From contig NZ_JAUNKD010000002.1 of the NCBI RefSeq assembly GCF_030532915.1, forward strand, positions 1 through 64,000: DNA of 64,000 nt, in the 5' to 3' direction. Below the pieces are notes generated by a model. That model was not told the origin of the DNA, did no database searches, and saw only the letters and a program-made list of their open reading frames with translations. Made by a program: the position numbers and the translations under genes. The DNA is from Capnocytophaga sp. Lineage in GTDB: Bacteria; Bacteroidota; Bacteroidia; Flavobacteriales; Flavobacteriaceae. Of this stretch, positions 26,533 through 38,047 are shown piece by piece. How positions within the stretch are numbered: position 1 is the stretch's first letter; each line of letters begins with the position of its first letter.

Positions 26533-26600
26533 TATTAAAAAATTTCAACTGAAAAATAATCTACACTTTTTCTTCAAAAAATAAAATTTTTGAAGAAAAA

Positions 26601-26632
26601 TTTGCTTTGTATTATTTTATTACGTACTTTTA
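26601..26632 (+). promoter_or_regulatory. Promoter of the 216-residue helical-protein gene
   Basis: TTTG at 26601-26604 is followed after 20 bases by TACTTTTA, one mismatch from TAnnTTTG. The start codon is about 60 bp downstream. Confidence 0.5.
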
Positions 26633-26692
26633 CCGCGTGAAAATTTTTCAAGAATAAAATAAAATTAGTAACAACCCTAAAAATACGTAATT

Positions 26693-27343
26693 ATGGTAAA
26701 AAAAATGAACTTCAAACAAGAACATTATACGGCAGTAGCTGACTTTATTGCTGTTAGTTTTGAGAGAGATTTAGCCGATTTTTCCAAAACATTCAAAACA
26801 ATGAATGAATCATATTTAGAAACCTTTAAACAAGCAATTGAAGTAGCTAAAAATTCGGTTGCACCAACAGAATTGGTTGTAAAACGAAAGCAAACAACAA
26901 AAAATCTGCACGAAAAAGCAAAAGAATTAAGTGATATTCTTGTATTTTTGAAAAAATATGCACAACGAGCATCAGTTGATGCACCTAAATTACAAGAAAC
27001 AATTACCTATCTGAAGACAAAGAATATAGAAGGTGCTATAAAATCATTGCGTGATATACTTCCGTACTTCATTAGCATTCAAGAATCGTTGGTTGATATG
27101 CCTGAAAACTTTTTAGATAAAATACCACCGCTTGTTACTGCTATTGAAGGACTTAATACAGAACAAAACAAATATACGAATGAAGTAAAAAAGATGAGTA
27201 ATGAGCGAAAACCCATTTATAAAAACCTTTATAAGTATATAAGTGAAATTGCAGATGCCGGTAAAATAATTTACAAAGACAGTTATAAAAAGTCAGAGTA
27301 CACGATTTCAAAGTTACTTGCACGTGTTCAAAGCAAAGTGTAA
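26693..27343 (+). CDS. Unknown all-helical cytoplasmic protein
   Basis: The product has 216 residues (or 212 from the second ATG). I do not recognise a named family. The sequence is almost entirely amphipathic helix, with no signal peptide or membrane span and few prolines, and is lysine-rich (KRKQTTKNLHEKAKELSDILVFL...). Its size and its middle segment (helix, then FL..Y, then a helix) loosely resemble the DUF6261-like protein at 37311-37976. It has its own promoter and is isolated from rsmA by a terminator. It lies between rsmA and mgtE, which are usually close neighbours in Flavobacteriia, so it looks inserted. The phased A-tract array lies just upstream. Base composition is A+T-richer than neighbouring housekeeping genes. 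Confidence 0.75.
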   Translation: MVKKMNFKQEHYTAVADFIAVSFERDLADFSKTFKTMNESYLETFKQAIEVAKNSVAPTELVVKRKQTTKNLHEKAKELSDILVFLKKYAQRASVDAPKLQETITYLKTKNIEGAIKSLRDILPYFISIQESLVDMPENFLDKIPPLVTAIEGLNTEQNKYTNEVKKMSNERKPIYKNLYKYISEIADAGKIIYKDSYKKSEYTISKLLARVQSKV

Positions 27344-27519
27344 AAAAGTAGTCATAACACTTTATAAATCTTCCTTTCAGAAGAAATAAATATAATAAAA
27401 TAGATTTTTATTAGCATATAAATAATAAAAATCAGCATATTAATGCTTTCTATTATTCTTTAAAATAGGAATAGAAATAGATATACTATTAAAACCATTC
27501 AATTAAACTAACAGACCGT

Positions 27520-28875
27520 ATGGCAACATTTAAACTCACAGATGAACTTATCGAGCAGATTAAATTATTAATCAATGAGGAGCGAAACAAGGAATTGGAG
27601 TCGCTTTTAAATGATATGCACTACGCTGATATTGCAGAGATTATACACGAATTGCATATCAAAGAGGCGATTTATATTATCCGACTGCTCGATACGGAAA
27701 AGACATCAGACGTTATTACGGAGTTAGATGAAGATTTCAGGGACAAAATCCTTGAAAATATGTCCGCAAAAGAGATTGCCGATGAGTTAATAGAGCTTGA
27801 CACGGACGATGCAGTAGATATTATCTCAGAACTTCCTGAAAAACGGAAGACAGAGGTCATTTCATATATCGAAGACGTCGAGCACGCTAAGGATATCGTT
27901 GATTTACTTCGGTATGATGACGATACGGCAGGGGGATTGATGGCAAAAGAATTGGTACGGGTCAATGAGAATTGGAATGTATTAAAATGCGTAAAGGAAA
28001 TGCGCGAACAAGCTGAATTTGTGAAGCGTGTACATTCTATTTACGTTGTTGATGATAATGATGTATTAAAAGGGCGTTTATCACTGAAAGATTTACTAAC
28101 AACATCAACGCGTTCAAATATCAAAGACATCTATATACCAAAGGTAGATTACGTTTATGTAAACGATACAGCGGAAGATGTAGCCCGAATAATGGCAAAA
28201 TATGACTTAGAGGCGATTCCGGTAGTCGATGAGATGAAACGGTTAGTCGGACGAATTACTATTGATGACATAGTGGACGTTATTAAGGAAGAAGCAGAGA
28301 AAGATTACCAATTAGCAGCCGGTATTACCAATGATGTAGAAGCCGATGACAGTATATGGAAGCTAACGAAAGCACGACTGCCGTGGTTACTTATCGGAAT
28401 GTTCGGCGGATTGGGAGCAGCAAGTATTATTAATGGATTTCAAGGTGCTATGGAACGATTTCCGGTGCTTTTGATATTCATACCACTCATTCAAGCAACA
28501 GCAGGAAACGTTGGGGTGCAGTCATCAGCCATTGTGGTTCAAGGACTTGCTAATGATTCCATCGATGGAGAAATATGGAGCCGGTTGTTCAAAGAATTCC
28601 TTTTGGGTTTAATAAACGGACTTGCTATTGCCGGTGTAGTGATTCTTGTTAGTCATTTTGCCTTCCAAACCAGTTATTTAATCAGCCTGACTGTAGCAAT
28701 AGCCTTAGTTACCGTGATTATCAATGCCGCAGTTATCGGAACATTCATTCCTATTTTTTTACATAAACGAGGTGTTGACCCGGCGGTTGCCACAGGTCCA
28801 TTTATCACTACAAGTAATGATGTATTAGGAATTCTGATTTACTTTTCAATTGCAAAAATTGTATTAGGATTTTAA
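27520..28875 (+). CDS. mgtE: MgtE magnesium transporter
   Basis: The product has 451 residues. The N-terminal superhelical domain (about 1-125) is rich in Asp/Glu pairs and holds the repeats DIAEIIHEL and DAVDIISELPE. Two CBS domains follow (about 130-255, with motif VYVVDD and IPVVDEMKRLVGRITIDDIVDV). Five membrane spans occupy 285-450, with the pore segments IPLIQATAGNVGVQSSA and the final helix FITTSNDVLGILIYF. MgtE is a Mg2+-gated Mg2+ channel of the inner membrane; bound Mg2+ at the N/CBS interface closes it. All conserved parts are intact. Confidence 0.95.
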   Translation: MATFKLTDELIEQIKLLINEERNKELESLLNDMHYADIAEIIHELHIKEAIYIIRLLDTEKTSDVITELDEDFRDKILENMSAKEIADELIELDTDDAVDIISELPEKRKTEVISYIEDVEHAKDIVDLLRYDDDTAGGLMAKELVRVNENWNVLKCVKEMREQAEFVKRVHSIYVVDDNDVLKGRLSLKDLLTTSTRSNIKDIYIPKVDYVYVNDTAEDVARIMAKYDLEAIPVVDEMKRLVGRITIDDIVDVIKEEAEKDYQLAAGITNDVEADDSIWKLTKARLPWLLIGMFGGLGAASIINGFQGAMERFPVLLIFIPLIQATAGNVGVQSSAIVVQGLANDSIDGEIWSRLFKEFLLGLINGLAIAGVVILVSHFAFQTSYLISLTVAIALVTVIINAAVIGTFIPIFLHKRGVDPAVATGPFITTSNDVLGILIYFSIAKIVLGF

Positions 28876-30957
<2,082 letters not shown>

Positions 30958-31025
30958 TGCGATTTTCTGTTTTTTCAGAAATACACCATTTAATTAATAA
31001 ATACAAAATAAATTCAACAAGATAA

Positions 31026-32897
31026 ATGGAAGAAAAAAAAATAGACTTTAAAACCATTTTGGGATTTGTCCTTATTTTTGGGCTACTGATGTGGGTGATG
31101 TACAACAACCAACCAACACCCGAAGAACTGGCAAAGCAAAAAGCTGAAAGAGAACGCGTTGAAGCTGAAAAAGCGAAACAAAATACAACCATCGCAACGC
31201 AAAATACAACTACTTTTCAAAACATTCCGACTGACTCGGTGGCGTTGGCAAATTATAAATCATCGTTAGGTGCGTTTGCCTATTCGGCGAGTTTGCCTTC
31301 TGCCAAAGACGAAGTTACCGTTTTGGAAAACAAAGACATTAAGCTGACAATCAGCAATAAAGGAGGAAAAATTCAAGAAGTTTTCCTAAAAGAATTCAAA
31401 ACCTACGACAAAAAATCGTTATTTTTGATTAAAGACCAAAACGCTTCTTTTTCGTTGAATTTCACCACTTCACAAAATCAAAATCTGAATACGAAAGATT
31501 TATATTTTCAGCCGTCAGTTTCAGAAAATGGCGGAAATAAAATGGTTTCAATGAAACTCAAAACTTCTGAAAATCAGTATTTAGAATATGTTTACACGCT
31601 TCCTTCCGAAGGCTATATGCTTGATTTTGTAGTGCGTTCGCAAGGATTTTCAAACGTGCTTGATACCTCAAAATCAATTACGTTGGATTGGGGACTCAAA
31701 GCCCGCCGAATGGAAAAAAGTGTTACGTACGAAAATCGATATACGCAATTAACCGCTATGTATGAGGGCGATAAGGTAAACCGAATGAGCGAAGGAGGCG
31801 ATGATGATGAAGAAAATACCAACGTGAAATGGGTGGCTTTCAAGCAACATTTGTTTTCTTCTATTTTGATTTCGGACAAACCTTTTGAAAACGGAAAATT
31901 CACTTCCAAAAATTTGGTGAAAGACGAAGGAAAAGAAGTGAAATTCACCAAAGAATATTTAGCTCAAATCCCGATTGCGGCGAAAGGTGGCGACATTAAC
32001 GAATCGTTACATTTATATTTCGGACCAAGTGATTATCAAGTTCTTAAAAAATACGAACAATATAATTTAACGGATTTAATTCCGCTGGGTTGGGGCATAT
32101 TCGGCTGGTTGAACAAATGGTTGTTTATTCCGTTGTTTGATTTTCTGTCGAGTTATTTCTCTATCGGGCTGTGTATCATCTTGATGACTATCATCGTTCG
32201 GGTGTTGCTTTCGCCGATGGTTTACAAATCGTACATTTCACAGGCAAAAATGAAAGTTTTACGCCCCGAAATCAACGAAATTAACGAAAAATACAAAGAA
32301 CCAATGAAACGCCAGCAAGAAACAATGGAGCTGTACCGCAAAGCCGGCGTAAGTCCGCTAAGTGGTTGTGTTCCAGCGCTGTTACAATTACCCGTTTTCT
32401 TGGCGTTATTTAATTTCTTCCCGACGGAATTCGGTTTGCGACAAAAAGCCTTCCTTTGGGCAGACGACCTTTCATCGTACGATGCGGTTTTTGAACTTCC
32501 GTTCTCGATTCCGTTTTACGGCAGTCATTTTAGTTTGTTTCCGTTCTTGGCATCGGTAGCGATTTTGATTTATTCACTAATGACAATGTCACAAACGATG
32601 CAGCAGCAGCAACCGGGAATGCCCAATATGAAGTTTTTGATTTACCTCTCGCCCATAATGATGTTGTTCTTCTTTAACAATTATGCCAGCGGACTGAGTT
32701 TATATTATTTCGTATCAAACTTACTGACTATCTTTATTATGTTGGCTATCAAGCATTGGATTATTGACGAGAAAAAAATCCACGCACAGATTGAGGAAAA
32801 CAAGAAAAAACCTAAAAAAGAGAGTAATTTTCAGCGAAAAATGCGTGAAATGATGGAACAAGCCGAAGCACAACGCAAGGCGCAACAAAAACGCTAA
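31026..32897 (+). CDS. yidC: Membrane protein insertase YidC
   Basis: The product has 623 residues. It has an N-terminal span (about 8-27), a large periplasmic beta-domain (about 90-345), then the conserved 60KD_IMP membrane core (about 355-590) with SPMVYKSYISQAKMKVLRPEI, the segment GVSPLSGCVPALLQLPVFLALFN and YLSPIMMLFFFNNYASGLSLYYFVSNLL. The tail is strongly basic and glutamine-rich, as in Bacteroidota YidC. It inserts inner-membrane proteins alone or with SecYEG. It ends the pyrG-yidC transcript at the terminator 32910-32990. Confidence 0.97.
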   Translation: MEEKKIDFKTILGFVLIFGLLMWVMYNNQPTPEELAKQKAERERVEAEKAKQNTTIATQNTTTFQNIPTDSVALANYKSSLGAFAYSASLPSAKDEVTVLENKDIKLTISNKGGKIQEVFLKEFKTYDKKSLFLIKDQNASFSLNFTTSQNQNLNTKDLYFQPSVSENGGNKMVSMKLKTSENQYLEYVYTLPSEGYMLDFVVRSQGFSNVLDTSKSITLDWGLKARRMEKSVTYENRYTQLTAMYEGDKVNRMSEGGDDDEENTNVKWVAFKQHLFSSILISDKPFENGKFTSKNLVKDEGKEVKFTKEYLAQIPIAAKGGDINESLHLYFGPSDYQVLKKYEQYNLTDLIPLGWGIFGWLNKWLFIPLFDFLSSYFSIGLCIILMTIIVRVLLSPMVYKSYISQAKMKVLRPEINEINEKYKEPMKRQQETMELYRKAGVSPLSGCVPALLQLPVFLALFNFFPTEFGLRQKAFLWADDLSSYDAVFELPFSIPFYGSHFSLFPFLASVAILIYSLMTMSQTMQQQQPGMPNMKFLIYLSPIMMLFFFNNYASGLSLYYFVSNLLTIFIMLAIKHWIIDEKKIHAQIEENKKKPKKESNFQRKMREMMEQAEAQRKAQQKR

Positions 32898-32909
32898 TTG
32901 AAAATACAT

Positions 32910-32990
32910 AAAACGCCGGTTGATTAACACAAAAAGTGGTGGAAGCTAATAGTTTAACCAATTCAAATGTTTATCAACCGGCGTTTTTCC
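32910..32990 (+). terminator. Long-loop terminator of pyrG-yidC
   Basis: The 14-base arms AAACGCCGGTTGAT (32911-32924) and ATCAACCGGCGTTT (32973-32986) are perfectly complementary across a 48-base loop and followed by Ts. Confidence 0.8.
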
Positions 32991-33084
32991 TTTAATCTAT
33001 ACAATGTTGTTTAAAAACTACTTTTAAGTGATTTATAATAAGAAGGATTAATATCAAAAAATCATTTGCAATTAAACAAAAAAT

Positions 33085-33120
33085 AAATCGCCCCGCAAGA
33101 AAATTCTTGCGGGGCGATTT
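33085..33120. terminator. Strong bidirectional terminator
   Basis: A 17-bp perfect stem (33085-33101 with 33104-33120, core CGCCCCGCAAGAA) with a 2-base gap at the loop and flanking A/T runs lies between convergent yidC and the POT transporter. It ends the transporter transcript on the minus strand and backs up the yidC terminator. Confidence 0.92.
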
Positions 33121-33142
33121 ATTATATGTAAAAGAATTAAAA

Positions 33143-35050
33143 TTACTTCACGCCGTGCATCCAACGGGTGATGAATGGACCCATTAGGAACAAAACAATC
33201 CCGCAACCAATGGCAATAAAACCTAACATCGTGAAGACAGACAATCCCTTATTGAGTGATTCTCCTTTAATTACGTTTGCAACAGATACACTTGCCGATT
33301 TTTCAACTAAATTCTCATAGTCGGCAAATGTAGCCACTTCCGTATTAACCTCGCTTCCTTTGAAAGAAAGAAATTCTTGCGTGGCAGACTTAATCATCTT
33401 CTGCTTTTTGATTCCGCTGTAACTTTCAGCTTCATCCAACGCCTCTTTTATCGTAACTACCGACTTGGCATATTGTTTCTGAGGATTTTTCTTATTAATC
33501 TCGTTAATAAAATTGTCTGACACTAAAACAGTTTCCACAGATTGACCTTCAAGCATTGTTTTAAATTCGTTTTCAGATAAAACAGCCTTCAAATCACTAT
33601 CAATATCCGAATTTTGGAATGCATCGCTCTCTACAATTGTCTTTTCGTTCACCGTAGTGAGTTTTGAGATATGTTTTCCGCCTTGATGCGCGATGGAAGA
33701 GGATAAAAACCAGATTCCCATCATAAAAGCCACCATATGTTTTGGTGAAAGTTTGGTTACTAATGACAAACCTACGGGTGAAAGCGTTAATTCCCCAAGC
33801 GTATGTAATAAATACAAGAAAACCATAAATAAAGCAGGCACCATTCCTAATTTTGCATAGCCGCCGCCGAATTTAAGCACCAAGAAACCAAGCCCTAGCA
33901 AAAGCAAACCTGTTCCAAACTTGTACGGAGCAGCCGGCTCTTTGTTGAGATTTGATAACTTTATCCATATCCAAGAAAAAACAGGCGCGAAAAGCATTAT
34001 AAACAACGGGTTAAATGATTGAAAGAAAGTTGTTTTTATTCCAACCCCGAAGATTGTTTTATCAACGTTGCGTGCAGTGAATAGATTCAGTGCCGAACCA
34101 GCCAACTCAAAGAACGTCCAGAATATCGTGGTGAACAACAAAAGGATTACAACCACCCAAATACGTTGTTTGGCAACCAATTCCATTTTACCGGCTTGGA
34201 ATAATAAATATCCGATGATGATAACAGCCAAACCGCCCAACATATAATCCACAACATCGTTATATTGAATTAAAATCCACGAAATAATCACTAAGGCAAC
34301 GATGGCTGCATACGGAAGCACGCTGTTAGGCACGCCGCTAACCACATTTTTAACCGGTTTTTCATCGGGGGTTAATCCCACATTCTCAAAAATAGTTGTT
34401 TTACTGGCAAAGAAGAATATAATGTAGCCCAGTAACATCCCTACACCGGCTGCTAAGAATCCATATTGCCAACCTTCATTCTCCCCAATAGCGCCACAGG
34501 TTAAAGGAGCCAAGAATGCACCCATATTTATCCCCATATAGAATAAAGTGAACGCCCCGTCACGTCGTTTGTCGCCGTCGGCATAAAAACGACCAATCAT
34601 TGAAGAGATATTCGGTTTGAAAAAACCATTTCCGACAACCAATAAAGCCAATCCGATGAAGAAAGTAGTTTGATTGTTCATAAATAAAGTAAATTGCCCC
34701 GCTGCCATTAGTATAGCACCGATAACAATGGCCTTTCTAAACCCGATTAACTTATCGGCGAAGTATCCGCCAAGTATTGGCGTTAAGTAAACTAATGCAC
34801 CGTAGGCTCCGTAAATTCCAAAAGCCTTGGCATCATCAAACTGGAAGCCCCCATCAACCAAATTGGCGGTCATATACAATATAAGTAACGCCCGCATACC
34901 GTAGTAACTGAAACGTTCCCACAGTTCCACCATAAAAAGTGTAAAAAGAGCTTTGGGATGTATTTTACGGTTCGAGAAAATAACAAACCCGACCCACAAC
35001 GCGACTCCAAGCCACGCTATTAACATTAATTTGTAATCTGGATTTAACAT
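33143..35050 (-). CDS. POT family proton-coupled oligopeptide transporter (with large soluble insert)
   Basis: This 635-residue MFS protein of the POT/PTR family imports di- and tripeptides with protons. Signatures seen are LWERFSYYGMRALLILYM near the start (ExxERFxYY-type motif), GGYFADKLIGFRKAIVIGA, the PTR2 segment GNGFFKPNISSMIGRFY, FTLFYMGINMGAFLAPLTCGAIGE, and LGELTLSPVGLSLVTKLSP. About 135 mostly hydrophilic residues (roughly 460-595) are inserted between the last two membrane spans; this loop is not part of the core fold. It follows the 67-residue gene by 23 bp and is one of two POT genes here. Confidence 0.92.
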   Translation of the reverse strand: MLNPDYKLMLIAWLGVALWVGFVIFSNRKIHPKALFTLFMVELWERFSYYGMRALLILYMTANLVDGGFQFDDAKAFGIYGAYGALVYLTPILGGYFADKLIGFRKAIVIGAILMAAGQFTLFMNNQTTFFIGLALLVVGNGFFKPNISSMIGRFYADGDKRRDGAFTLFYMGINMGAFLAPLTCGAIGENEGWQYGFLAAGVGMLLGYIIFFFASKTTIFENVGLTPDEKPVKNVVSGVPNSVLPYAAIVALVIISWILIQYNDVVDYMLGGLAVIIIGYLLFQAGKMELVAKQRIWVVVILLLFTTIFWTFFELAGSALNLFTARNVDKTIFGVGIKTTFFQSFNPLFIMLFAPVFSWIWIKLSNLNKEPAAPYKFGTGLLLLGLGFLVLKFGGGYAKLGMVPALFMVFLYLLHTLGELTLSPVGLSLVTKLSPKHMVAFMMGIWFLSSSIAHQGGKHISKLTTVNEKTIVESDAFQNSDIDSDLKAVLSENEFKTMLEGQSVETVLVSDNFINEINKKNPQKQYAKSVVTIKEALDEAESYSGIKKQKMIKSATQEFLSFKGSEVNTEVATFADYENLVEKSASVSVANVIKGESLNKGLSVFTMLGFIAIGCGIVLFLMGPFITRWMHGVK

Positions 35051-35073
35051 ATAGTACTTAGTATTAATTTAAT

Positions 35074-35277
35074 TTATTTTTGAATTGAATTCCTTTTGTC
35101 GTGTAATAATTGTTTTATTTCAGGAGTTTTAAGTATGACAACCTTATCATCACGCATCACAACGAGCTTACCGTTATTTTTAATTTTTTCTTTTAACAAA
35201 CGTACGTAAGCAAGTTCCAATCCCTTTTGAATTTTGGTTTTCATTTCCTGAAAATGGGTGTTTTGCTCATTCATCAT
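35074..35277 (-). CDS. Small conserved hypothetical protein between the two POT genes
   Basis: The product has 67 residues. There is no signal or membrane span. An N-terminal helix (HFQEMKTKIQKGLELAYVRLLKEKIKNNG) is followed by a short beta segment (KLVVMRDDKVVILKTPEIKQLL). Similar short proteins occur widely in Flavobacteriia without a known role. The 23-bp gap to the downstream POT gene suggests a shared transcript. It is retained because the helix-plus-strand pattern and the position look real, not because a family was identified. Confidence 0.7.
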   Translation of the reverse strand: MMNEQNTHFQEMKTKIQKGLELAYVRLLKEKIKNNGKLVVMRDDKVVILKTPEIKQLLHDKRNSIQK

Positions 35278-35387
35278 TATACAATTTTAAATTATTGAAT
35301 TTATCAATATCATTTACTTTTAATTTCCCTTCACTACTTTCAGCAAGAAGACAAGGTTCAGCATATGAATTATCAAAAATCAAAGCA

Positions 35388-35408
35388 CTATTTACTATGG
35401 GTAAATAG
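35388..35408. promoter_or_regulatory. Perfect 8-bp inverted repeat between the POT genes
   Basis: CTATTTAC and GTAAATAG are separated by 5 bases. It has no T-run, so an operator or processing site is more likely than a terminator. It lies about 110 bp upstream of the small-protein gene and about 70 bp past the stop of the second POT gene. Confidence 0.4.
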
Positions 35409-35479
35409 ATTTTAAACAGATTTTGTATATTTTCGTGATACTAAAATAAAAACCCCATAAAAATCACCTATAAAAACTA

Positions 35480-37141
35480 CTATTTTACGCCTTTTTCTTT
35501 TAAAGCTCGGTTGAGCGACTTCAAAATGGCTAAACCTATCAGCGTTGCTACTAACAACAGACCACAATTCACCCAAAAGAAGTACGATTTATGCTCATAT
35601 CCGTACCACATACCCGCAAGCACGCCCGAGAGTTTGTTGCCTATCGCCGTGGAAAGGAAAAAACCGCCCATCATCAGTGCCGTAATGCGTGGAGGCGATA
35701 ACTTCGATACGAGAGACAATCCCATTGGCGACAAACAAAGTTCCCCCACCGTGATAACACCGTAAGCAGCCACCAACCATAATGCCGAAGCCTTGACCAT
35801 TCCGTTATCCGAAGCATATACAGCTGCTACCATCACCAAACAGCTTAAAGCGGAGATAAACATACCCAATACAATCTTCGCGGGAGTTGTCGGCTCCTTA
35901 TCTTTCCTGCGTAAGAACATAAAAAAGCCTACTACAAGCGGTGTTAAAACAATTACCCAAAACGGATTAATTGATTGGAACAATTCCGGATTGTATAAAA
36001 ACACTTTTTCGGTTGGATTTGCCTCCAACATAGCCTTTTGCTCCTGCGGAATATTTCTAAAATAGATGTCTTTACCTATTTCCTTCTGTGGTTTGCCTGC
36101 TTCGTCCTTCATTATTCTGTATTCCGAATCATAAAGCGTTGTTTCCTTGTCCTGATAATCCTTTACTTCCACGAGGTAAATACTTTCCATCGGTTTTTCA
36201 ATCGATGCAGGCACGCTTCGGTCGGTATAGTACTTCGCCCAAGTGGTTAGCACCGTGCCATTTTGTTTAAATACCGCCCAGAACATCAAACTCACGGCGA
36301 AAATAGCCAACAATGCCCCGATAGGTCTTTTGTCGGTTGAACTTGCCCGCACATAGAGCGAAACGTAAAAGAAAATCACCGGAACACAAGCAAATATAAA
36401 GGCATCAGTGCTATCGCTTCCAAAAATATTGCCTTCAATCACCCAACCAATTGCCCCCATAACAACAGCAGGTAAAAATACCTTCACAAGAACCGAAGTT
36501 ATGGTTGTATCGCCTTGCTGTACGGGTTTTAAAACATTTGCGTGCAAAATGTGCTTACGCCCCATCGTAAAGATAAACAATCCTAAAAACATTCCGATAC
36601 CTGCGGTTATGAATGCTTCACTCCACCCGAATTTGTTACGCATAAAGGCAGCAATGATATTGCATACAAAAGCGCCAATGTTTATTCCCATATAAAAGAT
36701 ATTGTATCCGGCATCTTTGTTATCACGATAAGGCTCTTCCGAATATAAATTCCCCAGTAGGGTAGATATACTCGGCTTGAAAAACCCATTTCCTATGATA
36801 ATTAAACCCATTGAGGCATAAAACAACGGAAGTTCCTTAAAAACTCCTAACCCTATGTATCCGAGCCCCATCAATGCACCACCGATATAAATTGCTTTGA
36901 CATATCCTAAAATCCTATCGGCTAAAAATCCGCCTAAAAAGGGTGTTAAGTACGTAAGTGCAATGAACGTTCCGAAAATATCATACGCATTTTTATCGTC
37001 AATTTCCAACCCCCCCGTTAATTTGGGGTCAATCATATACAATACAAAGATTCCGAGCATTAAATAATACCCGAATCGCTCCCACATTTCCGTGAAAAAG
37101 AGATAAAATAACCCCTTGGGATGTTTTCTGTTATCTGTCAT
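35480..37141 (-). CDS. POT family proton-coupled oligopeptide transporter
   Basis: This 553-residue second POT/PTR transporter has the same core signatures as its neighbour: FTEMWERFGYYLMLGIFVLYM, GGFLADRILGYVKAIYIGG, GNGFFKPSISTLLGNLY and VGELCLSPMGLSLVSKLSP. A hydrophilic insert of about 95 residues (roughly 315-410) breaks the middle of the protein. The two transporters are diverged, so they are probably not a recent duplication. Together with the S9 peptidase nearby they fit a peptide-scavenging lifestyle. Confidence 0.92.
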   Translation of the reverse strand: MTDNRKHPKGLFYLFFTEMWERFGYYLMLGIFVLYMIDPKLTGGLEIDDKNAYDIFGTFIALTYLTPFLGGFLADRILGYVKAIYIGGALMGLGYIGLGVFKELPLFYASMGLIIIGNGFFKPSISTLLGNLYSEEPYRDNKDAGYNIFYMGINIGAFVCNIIAAFMRNKFGWSEAFITAGIGMFLGLFIFTMGRKHILHANVLKPVQQGDTTITSVLVKVFLPAVVMGAIGWVIEGNIFGSDSTDAFIFACVPVIFFYVSLYVRASSTDKRPIGALLAIFAVSLMFWAVFKQNGTVLTTWAKYYTDRSVPASIEKPMESIYLVEVKDYQDKETTLYDSEYRIMKDEAGKPQKEIGKDIYFRNIPQEQKAMLEANPTEKVFLYNPELFQSINPFWVIVLTPLVVGFFMFLRRKDKEPTTPAKIVLGMFISALSCLVMVAAVYASDNGMVKASALWLVAAYGVITVGELCLSPMGLSLVSKLSPPRITALMMGGFFLSTAIGNKLSGVLAGMWYGYEHKSYFFWVNCGLLLVATLIGLAILKSLNRALKEKGVK

Positions 37142-37202
37142 AGTATGTAATATTTATTAGTTATTTAGTTATCAGCTGTTTTTCAAAGCATTTTACCCGC
37201 TG

Positions 37203-37235
37203 AACTTTGACAAAGTTTTAAACTTTGTCAAAGTT
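37203..37235. repeat. Palindrome of the AACTTTGNCAAAG family
   Basis: The perfect arms AACTTTGACAAAGTT / AACTTTGTCAAAGTT flank a 3-base centre. It lies between the DUF6261-like gene and the POT gene, both on the minus strand. Related palindromes occur at 15085, 54377 and 54710. There is no T-run, so it is listed as a repeat. Confidence 0.7.
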
Positions 37236-37310
37236 ATCAGGTAAACATTTTAAAATAGTAAATTTTTAAATATAAAACAGCTTTTTTCTATCAAACACGA
37301 TACATATTCT

Positions 37311-37976
37311 TTAACCTTTGGCAGCTTTTACAAATTCATTCAGGTTGTTGTACAAAGAAACCCACGCATCTGCATCAAACATCAGCGTGACAAGGTCTAA
37401 AAAGCGACGTAAATCACGCTCCAATTCCTTGCGTTGCTTTGTTGCGGAGGTTTTTTCACGAAGTTCAGCATTGGCTTGCGCTTGCTGGTTGAAATGCATC
37501 TTAAACTCTTCGTGTTTTACCTTCATTGTTTCAAAAGCAGTTTCAAGCGCCAAGTTTTTTATGTACTCTTGGTTCTCAGCGGACGAAAGTGCTTCAATGA
37601 GTTTCCCTAACTGGATGGTTTGTTCAGCATACGAAAGCTGATCTTGTTTCAAACCAAACAATTTAAACTGCTCGTAGAGCGCAACAGCATCATTATAGTT
37701 CGGAACAGATGAAACACGCGTGTAACCTGATAAAAACACCTTCATATCAGAAAAAGCTTTGTCGCGTTCTTTATTAGCTTGCGCCACAGTTTTTCCCTTT
37801 CCGCTGAATGCTTGTTTAGATACCGAAGGGTAATACTTTTCATACGAAGCTTCTAATTTAGTCATAAACAAATGTCTTTTCGCTTCGTTAATGTCTGATT
37901 TCTTTACAGCCTCAATAATTCGTTCGGCAAGGGCTGCTAAATCCTTTGTTGATAATTTTCTGTAATTTAATCTCAT
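37311..37976 (-). CDS. DUF6261-like helical protein
   Basis: The product has 221 residues and is cytoplasmic and entirely helical. The start MRLNYRKLSTKDLAALAERIIEAVKKSD and the body with KVFLSGYTRVSSVP fit DUF6261, a Bacteroidota family of unknown function often present in several copies; the assignment is from memory of the pattern, not a search. A charged coiled-coil-like segment (ELREKTSATKQRKELERDLRRFL) lies near the end. It resembles the 216-residue protein at 26693 in size and helix arrangement. The 42-bp repeat array starts about 70 bp upstream of its start codon and a palindrome lies downstream. Confidence 0.75.
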   Translation of the reverse strand: MRLNYRKLSTKDLAALAERIIEAVKKSDINEAKRHLFMTKLEASYEKYYPSVSKQAFSGKGKTVAQANKERDKAFSDMKVFLSGYTRVSSVPNYNDAVALYEQFKLFGLKQDQLSYAEQTIQLGKLIEALSSAENQEYIKNLALETAFETMKVKHEEFKMHFNQQAQANAELREKTSATKQRKELERDLRRFLDLVTLMFDADAWVSLYNNLNEFVKAAKG

Positions 37977-38047
37977 ATTTTATATGTTTTTAGTTTAGAA
38001 ATTAATTACTTATAGTTTGTTTAATATTTGTTTCCCTATTTTAATTG

